From assembly GCA_947625175.1 (NCBI GenBank), contig CANQNI010000038.1:1-11322 (forward strand): a stretch of 11,322 bases of DNA, read 5' to 3'. The stretch is from an uncultured Eubacteriaceae bacterium (GTDB lineage Bacteria; Bacillota; Clostridia; Eubacteriales; Eubacteriaceae). The notes beneath the pieces are model-generated. The model saw nothing but the letters and a program-made list of their open reading frames with translations, did no database searches and was not told the DNA's origin. Below, piece after piece: positions 4,691 to 10,794 of the stretch (position 1 is its first letter; the number at the start of each line of letters is the position of its first letter). The position numbers and the translations under genes are program-made.

Positions 4691-7054
4691 TTGAAATATA
4701 CGGTTATAGATAATATCAAAACAAAAATTAACGTTTTAGAATATGCTAAAAGTGTTGGATTACCAGTAGAAAAAGCTGGTGATCGAACAAAGTCATTTAT
4801 TGATCCAGGTAATAATAATTCCTGTGTAATTTATTTTTCAAATTGGTGGTATGATCATAAAACTCAACAAGGCGGAGATGTTATTGATCTTTGTTCTAAG
4901 TTTGAATTTAACGGAGATAAATCTAAAGCTCTTCAATCGTTAAAAAATCGTTTAAATATTGAAGATACTTTTAATTCTGAAAAATTTAGGAATTATAAAG
5001 CGGATTTAAATAATAATTTTAATCAATGGCATTCTCAATTAATAAATAATCCAGAAGCTTTAAATTACTTTTACAGTAGAAATATTACCGATCAAACTAT
5101 TAAGGATTTACAGTTAGGACTACAAAAAAACGGCAATATTGTTATTCCTTATTTTAAAGATAATAAACCAGTTTATTTTATTAGGCGTAAATTAAAAGAA
5201 AAGCAATTTAAAAAAGCTAGTAAAAAGTATTATCCAGAGCATATTATTTGGGGTTTAAATACTTTAGATAGAAAAGCCCCTCTAGTAATAACTGAAGGAG
5301 TTTTTGATGCCCTTTCGTTATATCAAGAAGGGTTTAAAGTTTTATCAAGTATGGGCGGTCATTTTTCCAAAGCTCAAATAAAAGAAGTTATTCAAATATG
5401 TAAAACTTTTGAGAATGTTTATTTAGCTTTTGATAATGATAAACCAGGTCAAGAATTTACCTGGTATTTAGCTCAAAAATTAATAAAAAATAATATTTCT
5501 TTTAATGTTATTAATATACCCGAAAAGTATAATTCAACTCCTATTAAAGATATTAATGATTACTATAAAGTATCTCATGAACTAAATTCTTTATTAGAAA
5601 ACAATTCTATTGATGATTTAACTTATATAGCTAATTATTTTAAAGGTAAAAAAGAAGAATTTACTGATTTTTGCTACAAACTAGCTAGAATTAAACCAGA
5701 AGAAGATATTAATTATTTATTAGATGTAGTTGATAGAGAAGGGATATTTGATTCTGATTGGATTAAGGAATTTAGAAGAAAAGTAACTAAATATCCCCCT
5801 CAAAATATAGTTGCTAAAGAAATACTAAAAGAATATGAACTAGTTTATAATGAAAAATTTGTTTTTTATCGCTTCAATGGTTCAATCTGGGAACAAAAAA
5901 CTGAAACAGATATAAAACATTTAATTGATAAAAAACTTGGAAATTTTTCAACTAATAATTTAATTACTGGGGTTCTAGGACTGGTTAAAAGTAAATGTAA
6001 TAAAAACGTTGAATTTAATAAAAAGAATGTTTTAACTTTTAAAAATGGCGTTTTAGATTTAGATTCTGATAAATTGAGGGATTTTAATAAACTGGATTAT
6101 TCAACAATTCAATTAGATTATGAATATAATCCAGAAGCTCAATGTCCTAAATTTAAAAAGTTTATTAAAGATATTACTGATTCAGATATAGATAAAGCTA
6201 AACTAATTCAAGAAGTTTTAGGTTATATTCTTTTTCCAAATAATTCATTACATGAAGCTTTTTTCTTTATTGGCAATGGTGGTAATGGAAAAAGTGTTTT
6301 ATTAAAAATTATTGAAGCTTTATTTAATATAGAAAATATTAGTCATGTTCAAATTGACGGTTTTACTAACGATTTTCAAAGAATTAGATTAAAAGATTCT
6401 TTAGTAAATATTCAGTATGATTATAAAAAACCTAATAAAAAAGCTCAATATTTTAATCCAGATCAATATTTTAAAGCTATTGTAGCTGGTGATCCAATTA
6501 ATGGATGCTTTAAAAATAGAGATTTTATTGATTTTACTTCTAGAGCTAAAATTTTTATAAGTGCTAATGAAATGCTTAATATTAGTGATTCCAGCGATGG
6601 AATGAAAAGAAGATTAATATTTATTAATTTTCCAATTAAATTCGTAAATGATCCCGTTAAATCTTATGAAAAGAAAAACGATCCAGAATTATTTAATAAA
6701 CTACTGGAAGAATTACCTGGAATATTTAACTGGGTTTATAACGGCTATAAAAGATTAAAAAAGAATGAAAAATTTACCGAAACTTCAGAACAAAAAATCT
6801 TAATGGAAGAATTTTTATCTGATAACGATCCGATAATTGATTTTATTAATTCTTATGATTTTGATAAAGAACTTCAATTTACTAATGAAGGAATGTATCT
6901 AATTTTCAAAGAATGGGCTGGAAAAAATCAGATAAAGGTTGAATATACTCAAAGACAATTTAGCAGAAGGTTTAAAAGTCCTTTTTTAGAAAGATATCCT
7001 AATTGGAATAATAACTATAAGAACAATGGTAAAAAAGGTTTTAAACGGGACTAA
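4691..7054 (+). CDS. replication protein: TOPRIM primase fused to SF3 (D5-type) helicase
   Basis: 787-residue initiator that would prime and unwind the element's own origin. Residues 1-90 resemble the DnaG zinc-binding fold (INVLEYAKSVGL ... YDHKTQQGGDVIDLCSKF) but lack the CHC2 cysteine/histidine set. A TOPRIM domain follows, with E202 in TEGVFDAL, D248 and D250 in DNDKPG, and KDINDYY at 286-292. After a linker comes a D5_N-like region (about 370-500) and an SF3 AAA+ helicase. The helicase has Walker A GNGGNGKS at 528-535, the LVNIQYDY segment in the Walker B position, the sensor SANE at 624-627 and an arginine-finger-like GMKRRL. The C-terminus (about 730-787) is basic and winged-helix-like, suited to iteron binding. 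The start is TTG at 4691 (AGGAG 13 nt upstream). The stop lies inside the first iteron of the origin. It resembles the primase-helicases of PICIs and small phages. Confidence 0.92.
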   Translation: MKYTVIDNIKTKINVLEYAKSVGLPVEKAGDRTKSFIDPGNNNSCVIYFSNWWYDHKTQQGGDVIDLCSKFEFNGDKSKALQSLKNRLNIEDTFNSEKFRNYKADLNNNFNQWHSQLINNPEALNYFYSRNITDQTIKDLQLGLQKNGNIVIPYFKDNKPVYFIRRKLKEKQFKKASKKYYPEHIIWGLNTLDRKAPLVITEGVFDALSLYQEGFKVLSSMGGHFSKAQIKEVIQICKTFENVYLAFDNDKPGQEFTWYLAQKLIKNNISFNVINIPEKYNSTPIKDINDYYKVSHELNSLLENNSIDDLTYIANYFKGKKEEFTDFCYKLARIKPEEDINYLLDVVDREGIFDSDWIKEFRRKVTKYPPQNIVAKEILKEYELVYNEKFVFYRFNGSIWEQKTETDIKHLIDKKLGNFSTNNLITGVLGLVKSKCNKNVEFNKKNVLTFKNGVLDLDSDKLRDFNKLDYSTIQLDYEYNPEAQCPKFKKFIKDITDSDIDKAKLIQEVLGYILFPNNSLHEAFFFIGNGGNGKSVLLKIIEALFNIENISHVQIDGFTNDFQRIRLKDSLVNIQYDYKKPNKKAQYFNPDQYFKAIVAGDPINGCFKNRDFIDFTSRAKIFISANEMLNISDSSDGMKRRLIFINFPIKFVNDPVKSYEKKNDPELFNKLLEELPGIFNWVYNGYKRLKKNEKFTETSEQKILMEEFLSDNDPIIDFINSYDFDKELQFTNEGMYLIFKEWAGKNQIKVEYTQRQFSRRFKSPFLERYPNWNNNYKNNGKKGFKRD

Positions 7055-7328
7055 ACACGGGATTAATTAAGTCCCGTTTAAAAAAAATTAATAATTATAG
7101 AAGAATTAAGCAATAAATTCTTCTATTAACGGGACTAAACAATTAAAAACGGGGCTTTTACGGGACTTAAAAAAATAGAATTAGTCCCGTTAAAAAGTTA
7201 GATAATTACTGAATAAATTCACGTTTACGGGACTAATACCTAATTTTTTTTAAATTATTTAGATAGTAAAAAAATTAAAAATTAAAAAATATAAAAGCTA
7301 ATATAGAAAACTATAAAGTTAGTCCCGT
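7039..7328. other. iteron replication origin (ori)
   Basis: Nine copies of an ACGGGACT-type 8-mer occur in 290 bp. Plus-strand copies are at 7045, 7057 (variant ACGGGATT), 7129, 7149 (variant ACGGGGCT), 7160 and 7227. Minus-strand copies start at 7070, 7183 and 7321. Copies 1 and 3 form a 14-bp perfect inverted repeat (7039-7052/7070-7083) that begins inside the end of rep. The stretch 7236-7320 is almost only A and T and separates eight copies from the last one, a good candidate DNA-unwinding element. Iterons directly behind a primase-helicase gene, flanking an AT-rich stretch, match the SaPI/PICI origin plan. Function is inferred. Confidence 0.82.
7097..7126. repeat. 11-bp inverted repeat within the origin
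   Basis: ATAGAAGAATT (7097-7107) and AATTCTTCTAT (7116-7126) pair perfectly around an 8-nt loop, between iterons 3 and 4. It may be a single-strand hairpin used in initiation or a protein-binding dyad. No T-run follows, so it is not a terminator. Confidence 0.6.
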
Positions 7329-7350
7329 TGCACTAAATAAGGAGTTTAAA

Positions 7351-7533
7351 ATGTTTGAAGAAGTTTTAGATGCTCTGGATAATCTAACAGACTATATTAA
7401 TCAAGAAGATATTGGTAATGGTTTATATACAGGTCGATTGAATTGTGCTAGAAATTTGATAATAGATATTAAATCGGAATTTAATGCTAGAAATAATTTA
7501 GCTCTAGAAAGTAGGAATAAATATTATGGATAA
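7351..7533 (+). CDS. small acidic protein, unknown function (1st of four)
   Basis: 60 residues, helical and acidic at the N-terminus (MFEEVLDALDNLTDYINQED), with a central GLYTGRLNCARNLIIDI segment. I do not recognise a family. AAGGAG (7339-7344) lies 6 nt before the ATG, so the start is well supported. It is the first gene after the origin, and the last iteron ends 22 bp upstream of its start codon. Genes in this slot in phage satellites are often modulators of replication, of the helper or of capsid assembly. Nothing in the sequence shows which. Confidence 0.7.
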   Translation: MFEEVLDALDNLTDYINQEDIGNGLYTGRLNCARNLIIDIKSEFNARNNLALESRNKYYG

Positions 7534-7780
7534 CAAATTTTTAAAAGATGTCTTAAATAAAATATTTCTTGATACTCAAGTAGTTGAATATGAAGATATT
7601 GATAAAGTAGTTACTGATATTCCAAAAGAATTGGCAAAATCAGAATTACCTATTCAAATTGTTAATTATTCCATTATGACAGCTAAAAGCGGTTTTGAAG
7701 CTGGTGTAGATACCATTTTACTTTTAATGAATCAAGAACCAGTGTTTAATAAAGAAATTAAAAATATCAAATTTTTCTAA
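7526..7780 (+). CDS. small protein, unknown function (2nd of four)
   Basis: 84 residues, no recognised domain. The middle (residues 46-69) carries NYSIMTAKSGFEAGVDTILLLMNQ, whose GFxxGxxxIL core resembles the third protein of the cluster. No signal peptide; the LLLM stretch is too short for a membrane span. The ATG overlaps the end of the previous gene by 8 bp with AGGA 9 nt upstream, indicating coupled translation. Confidence 0.7.
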   Translation: MDNKFLKDVLNKIFLDTQVVEYEDIDKVVTDIPKELAKSELPIQIVNYSIMTAKSGFEAGVDTILLLMNQEPVFNKEIKNIKFF

Positions 7781-7791
7781 AGGAGAAAAAA

Positions 7792-7980
7792 ATGACTTAT
7801 TTAAAATTAGAAGATATTAAAAATGAAGGAAATAGTATTCCAGAAATATATCGATTAACACTTCAAGAATGTTTTGATGTCAATGATAGTACTAACGAAC
7901 TACTGGAAAAATTTATTAAGATTTATAATTTAGGTTTTCATAGAGGAGCTCAATATATTTTAGATGAATATAACCTATAA
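7792..7980 (+). CDS. small acidic protein, unknown function (3rd of four)
   Basis: 62 residues, acidic, probably two or three helices. The C-terminal NLGFHRGAQYILDEYN (residues 46-61) shares GFxxGxxxIL with the preceding protein, suggesting distant paralogy. AAAGGAG lies 6 nt before the ATG. The next gene's AAAGGAG overlaps this stop, so the four genes form one operon. Confidence 0.7.
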   Translation: MTYLKLEDIKNEGNSIPEIYRLTLQECFDVNDSTNELLEKFIKIYNLGFHRGAQYILDEYNL

Positions 7981-7991
7981 AGGAGTTGAAG

Positions 7992-8213
7992 ATGAGTGAA
8001 CAAAATATAATCTATTCTATTGATGATTTAATTCAAAAAGAAAAATATAATCGTTACAGTGTAATTATTGAATTTGAAAAACTAATAAATTTAATTCAGT
8101 TTGAAGATTATAAAATTACTAATTCAAGAAAGATTTTAGAATTATTAACCGATCTTAATGAAGAATTAACAAAACAAAGAAGTCAATATTTGTTTAATAA
8201 ATTAAATAATTAA
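7992..8213 (+). CDS. small helical protein, unknown function (4th of four)
   Basis: 73 residues if started at ATG 7992, which sits 6 nt after AAAGGAG (7979-7985). An in-frame TTG at 7986 touches the ribosome binding site and is an unlikely start. The protein is almost wholly helical (IQKEKYNRYSVIIEFEKLINLI, then LLTDLNEELTKQRSQYLFNKL) and may form a helical hairpin or coiled coil. No family recognised. It ends the operon; terminator structures follow at once. Confidence 0.68.
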   Translation: MSEQNIIYSIDDLIQKEKYNRYSVIIEFEKLINLIQFEDYKITNSRKILELLTDLNEELTKQRSQYLFNKLNN

Positions 8214-8241
8214 AAAAAGAGCTGGTTTAATTCCAGCTCTT
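8211..8241 (-). terminator. hairpin behind the small-gene operon, terminator for leftward transcripts
   Basis: AAGAGCTGG (8217-8225) pairs with CCAGCTCTT (8233-8241) over a 7-nt loop. On the minus strand the stem is followed by a T-run (the A-run at 8212-8218), so it works best for leftward transcription. On the plus strand only TT follows, so readthrough to the next terminator is likely. Confidence 0.7.
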
Positions 8242-8285
8242 AACCAGTAACTTTTAATTACCTGGGAAAAATAATTATTTACCCT

Positions 8286-8315
8286 AAACCGCTTTTTTAT
8301 TAAGGCGGTTTTTTT
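8286..8315 (+). terminator. intrinsic terminator of the replication/small-gene operon
   Basis: AAACCGC (8286-8292) pairs with GCGGTTT (8305-8311) and runs into seven T residues (8309-8315). It separates the early operon from the head genes, which then need their own promoter. Confidence 0.8.
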
Positions 8316-8325
8316 ATTACCCAAT

Positions 8326-8344
8326 TTACTTCTAATAGAAGTAA
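8326..8344. repeat. perfect 9-bp-arm palindrome
   Basis: TTACTTCTA (8326-8334) and TAGAAGTAA (8336-8344) flank a single base. The near-zero loop argues against an RNA hairpin and suggests a dimeric protein-binding site. No partner is identifiable. Confidence 0.55.
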
Positions 8345-8395
8345 TACCATCCGTTCTATCAACCAATACTAAAAGAGACATTGTTATTTTATCAC

Positions 8396-8422
8396 AAAAA
8401 AACCACTCCTAAAAAGAAGTGG
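8396..8422 (-). terminator. intrinsic terminator, leftward
   Basis: On the minus strand CCACTTC and GGAGTGG form a 7-bp stem (8403-8422 in window coordinates, one G-T pair) followed by seven T residues (A-run 8396-8402). It would stop transcripts coming from the leftward promoter near 9007-9035. Confidence 0.75.
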
Positions 8423-8452
8423 CTGAAGAGTATTTGTTTAACTATTTGATTA

Positions 8453-8509
8453 GAAAAAACAAACGGAAAAGTTGATCAGGCTCTTAAACATTATATTAAA
8501 AACTTTTAA
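8453..8509 (+). pseudogene. possible gene remnant (C-terminal fragment)
   Basis: After a TGA at 8447, the frame from 8450 reads LEKTNGKVDQALKHYIKNF and ends at TAA 8507. The composition looks like a helical phage protein tail, but there is no start codon or ribosome binding site and no family match that I recognise. Could be chance. Confidence 0.25.
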
Positions 8510-8546
8510 GTTTTTTAATATCAAACTAAAACCGCCTAAAGGCGGT
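8493..8546. repeat. two adjacent hairpins
   Basis: ATATTAAAAACTT (8493-8505) pairs with AAGTTTTTTAATAT (8508-8521) with one bulged T. ACCGCC (8531-8536) pairs with GGCGGT (8541-8546) over a TAAA loop. The second is followed on the minus strand by TTTAGTTT and may be a weak leftward terminator. Its stem sequence echoes that of the + terminator at 8286. Confidence 0.55.
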
Positions 8547-8624
8547 AAGTATATTTTTGAATTAAATAGGTTAGCAAATTAATAAATTAATTACCTCTTC
8601 TTCTAATATAGAGAAGGAGAAAAG

Positions 8625-8687
8625 ATGGAAAAAGAAGTAAGAGAGATTAAAGAAGAAATTGATGTCAGTAAAGATATTCTGTTTTAA
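8625..8687 (+). CDS. 20-residue ORF with strong ribosome binding site
   Basis: MEKEVREIKEEIDVSKDILF, highly charged and helical, preceded by AGAAGGAGA at the right distance. It is either the surviving start of a decayed gene or a very small peptide gene. No promoter is obvious upstream. The frame closes with TAA at 8685. Confidence 0.35.
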   Translation: MEKEVREIKEEIDVSKDILF

Positions 8688-8780
8688 TCCTCTGAAATAT
8701 TTATCAACCGCTAATGAAAATATGAGAAGCTTTATCGCTTTCTTTCTCATTAACATTTAACACTTACTTTTGCACAGGAT

Positions 8781-8894
8781 ATGGTTAAAGGTGACTACAC
8801 TTTAGAAGCTAAAGTATTAGACGGTAAGACTATAAATGTATAAATCAGTAAAGAAAACATTAAACAAAGAATGAAGAAGCTGGTTAAAACTTAA
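8781..8894 (+). pseudogene. gene remnant with internal stop
   Basis: The frame reads MVKGDYTLEAKVLDGKTINV, a TAA at 8841-8843, then ISKENIKQRMKKLVKT and a second TAA at 8892. The two parts look like one continuous protein segment broken by a TAT-to-TAA type change. The open frame extends upstream to 8754 (HLTLTFAQD), again without a start or ribosome binding site. Family not recognised. Probably a decayed accessory gene. Confidence 0.4.
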
Positions 8895-9006
8895 CTAACT
8901 CCTATTAAATTTAAATACAAAATGAATAGACAAGCCAGGTTCTAGAACAAATTATATTCAAAATTCTTTACTTCAAAATTTTCACTCCTTTCAATTCATT
9001 ACTACT

Positions 9007-9035
9007 ATTATATCATAAATATTGATAAGTGTAAA
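9007..9035 (-). promoter_or_regulatory. leftward promoter, divergent from the head operon
   Basis: On the minus strand TTTACA (9035-9030) and TATAAT (9012-9007) are 17 bp apart. A GAAAGGAGTG ribosome-binding-like sequence follows (8992-8983), but the frames behind it close within a few codons. Its product would thus be a decayed gene or a non-coding RNA ending at the leftward terminators. Confidence 0.6.
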
Positions 9036-9050
9036 CTTTTATTGTATAAT
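9022..9050 (+). promoter_or_regulatory. late promoter of the portal-protease-capsid operon
   Basis: TTGATA (9022-9027) and TATAAT (9045-9050) are separated by 17 bp, about 35 bp before the portal ATG. It interleaves with the leftward promoter, so the two cannot both be occupied at once. No TGTCGTAA operator is present. The early operon has ended at the terminator near 8286, so this is the likely start of head-gene expression. Confidence 0.78.
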
Positions 9051-9084
9051 ATAATTAAGATATTTTCAAGAACAATTAACAAAC

Positions 9085-10236
9085 ATGAGTATAATTCCAA
9101 TAGAAATAGATAACAAGATAATTAATTCATTTAATACCTGGGATGGGAATGCTTATTCTAATGCTATTTTTAGAAGTGCAGTGGATGCTATTGCTAGGAA
9201 TATTGGAAAATTAAGAGGAGCTCATTATATTACCGATTCTAATAACAATAAATTTGAAAGAGATCAAAAACTAAATAGAATCCTACAGATTGAACCTAAT
9301 CCGTTAATCTCCTCTTATGATCTTCTATATAAAATAGCTACTCATTACTATCTCTACAATAATGCCTTTATCCTGGTTGATTTTGATAATAACCATAATA
9401 TTCAAGGTTTATATCCTATTGACGCTGTGCAGGCTCAAGTATTAAGTGATTCCAGAAATAATATTTATATCGCTTTTAGACTTAAGAACGGAAAAGAATT
9501 TACTTTCAGATATAGTGATGTAATTCATTTAAAACGCCACTTCAATAATAATTTATTATTTGGTGATTCCAATGATCCTATCAATCTAACTTTAGATGTT
9601 TCTAATAAACAGAATGAAGGATTAATAAATTCTATTGAAAGTAGCGCCACTATTAGAGGTGTGATTACTACTACACAAATTTTAAATAATGATGATTTAC
9701 TTGAATTAAAAGATTTATTTAAAGAAAACTATTTAAGTGTTCAAAATGATGGTGGTGTAATAGTAACCGATCAAAGAATGGAATATATCCCACTGGAAAC
9801 TAAACCAGCTACTATTGATGAAAATCAATTAAATGCTGTGAAGAATAGTATTTATAGTTATCTGGGCGTTACTCAATCCATAGTTAATAGTAGCTATACA
9901 GAAAATGAATGGGCTAGTTTTTATGAAGGTGTGATAGAACCTTTTGCCACTCAATTATCTTTAGAATTTACCAGGAAAATATTTACAGAAAGAGAAATAG
10001 CTCATGGAAATTCAATTCAATTTGATGCAGGGCGCTTAATGTTTGCGAGTGCTAATACTAAATTAAATCTAATAAGATCAATGATCCCGTCAGGACTTCT
10101 AACTATTAACGAGGCTAGAGAAATACTTAATTTATCTCCTATTGAAGGAGAAGAAGGTAATAAACGCTTTATTTCACTGAATAATATTGATTCTGAAATA
10201 ATGCAGGATTACCAGAAAAATAAGAGTGAACAATAA
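9085..10236 (+). CDS. portal protein, HK97 family
   Basis: 383-residue portal that forms the dodecameric ring at the head vertex through which TerL pumps DNA. It has the family's opening pattern GNAYSNAIFRSAVDAIARN (residues 21-39) and the mid-protein YLYNNAFILVDFD and VIHLKRHF strands. The C-terminal signature starts at about 263 (TQSIVNSSYTENEWASFYEG, then VIEPFATQLSLEFTR). Length is at the compact end of the usual range. No convincing ribosome binding site precedes the ATG at 9085 (CAAGAACAATTAACAAAC); in-frame codons upstream meet a stop at 9052, so no better upstream start exists. The stop overlaps the protease ATG (TAATG). Here the portal does not directly follow terL, as it would in most phages. 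Confidence 0.93.
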   Translation: MSIIPIEIDNKIINSFNTWDGNAYSNAIFRSAVDAIARNIGKLRGAHYITDSNNNKFERDQKLNRILQIEPNPLISSYDLLYKIATHYYLYNNAFILVDFDNNHNIQGLYPIDAVQAQVLSDSRNNIYIAFRLKNGKEFTFRYSDVIHLKRHFNNNLLFGDSNDPINLTLDVSNKQNEGLINSIESSATIRGVITTTQILNNDDLLELKDLFKENYLSVQNDGGVIVTDQRMEYIPLETKPATIDENQLNAVKNSIYSYLGVTQSIVNSSYTENEWASFYEGVIEPFATQLSLEFTRKIFTEREIAHGNSIQFDAGRLMFASANTKLNLIRSMIPSGLLTINEAREILNLSPIEGEEGNKRFISLNNIDSEIMQDYQKNKSEQ

Positions 10237-10790
10237 TGAAGGAAATAAGAAATTTTAAGATAGATACTTCAGATAATGAATTAATCCTAAATGGTTTGGC
10301 TATTGTTTATGATAAACCTACTACTATTAAAAATGAGGATGGTTCAGAATTCGTAGAAATAATTCAATCTGGGGCTTTAGATGAAGCGGATATATCAGAT
10401 TGTAGATTACTTTATAACCATGATTCCAATCATATACCTTTAGCAAGAACGCCAAAAACAATGAAGTTGAATAAATGCTCGGCAGGGCTTAAATTTCAAG
10501 CTTCATTAACAGAAGAGAACAAAAACGTTTATACGGCAGTAAAACGAGGTGATCTAAATGGATGTAGCTTTGCTTTTACTATTCCAGAAGGTGGAGATAC
10601 TTATGATGTGAAAACAAATACCAGGACAATTAAAAAAATTGCTAAGATTTATGAATTGTCAGTAGTACCTTTTCCAGCTTATGAACAAACAAGCGTAGAA
10701 GCAAGAAGTGCTATTAGTAATCAAAAAAAGGATTATATGTTAAGGAATAAATTAAAAATTAAAATCAATAAAATATTATTTAAAGGATGA
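10236..10790 (+). CDS. prohead maturation protease, HK97 family (U35)
   Basis: 184-residue serine protease that trims the capsid protein's N-terminal scaffold domain and itself during head maturation. Catalytic landmarks are H62 in LLYNHDS, S111 in RGDLNGCSFAF and E140 in IYELSVVPFPAYEQT, all in the family's order and spacing. The N-terminus ELILNGLAIVYDKPT and the SGALDEA stretch are typical. The last 30 residues are basic and probably a scaffold-binding or self-cleaved tail. The start overlaps the portal stop by one base, indicating coupling. The capsid gene follows after 4 bp. Confidence 0.94.
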   Translation: MKEIRNFKIDTSDNELILNGLAIVYDKPTTIKNEDGSEFVEIIQSGALDEADISDCRLLYNHDSNHIPLARTPKTMKLNKCSAGLKFQASLTEENKNVYTAVKRGDLNGCSFAFTIPEGGDTYDVKTNTRTIKKIAKIYELSVVPFPAYEQTSVEARSAISNQKKDYMLRNKLKIKINKILFKG

Positions 10791-10794
10791 GATT

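Larger units (their letters stand above)
8214..9084. other. 870-bp degenerate, largely non-coding region
   Basis: No intact gene of credible length lies between the small-gene operon and the portal gene. The stretch holds one + terminator, at least two minus-strand terminators, a palindrome, two AT- or GC-rich hairpins, a 20-codon ORF with a good ribosome binding site, two gene-like remnants with stop codons, and an overlapping pair of divergent promoters. It looks like a module-exchange scar between replication and head genes, possibly also giving a leftward non-coding transcript. Confidence 0.6.

Noticed and set aside
7039..7083. Intrinsic terminator after rep
   Set aside because: The 14-bp inverted repeat is followed on the plus strand by A residues, not T residues, so it does not fit a rightward terminator and is better explained as paired iterons.
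7039..7328. CRISPR array
   Set aside because: The repeats are 8-mers in both orientations with irregular spacing of 4 to about 86 bp, which fits iterons and not direct repeats with uniform spacers.
7986..7991. TTG at 7986 as start of the fourth small gene
   Set aside because: It directly touches the AAAGGAG site, leaving no spacing. The ATG at 7992 has ideal spacing.
8202..8381. 59-codon minus-strand ORF starting MSLLVLVDRTDG
   Set aside because: It reads straight through a terminator and a second hairpin with T-run and lacks a ribosome binding site, so it is almost certainly chance.
8571..8756. 61-codon minus-strand ORF rich in Phe and Leu
   Set aside because: No ribosome binding site, and it runs across the 20-codon ORF and hairpin-rich DNA. 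The Phe-rich stretch mirrors purine-rich sequence on the other strand. I considered a small membrane toxin but found nothing specific to support it.
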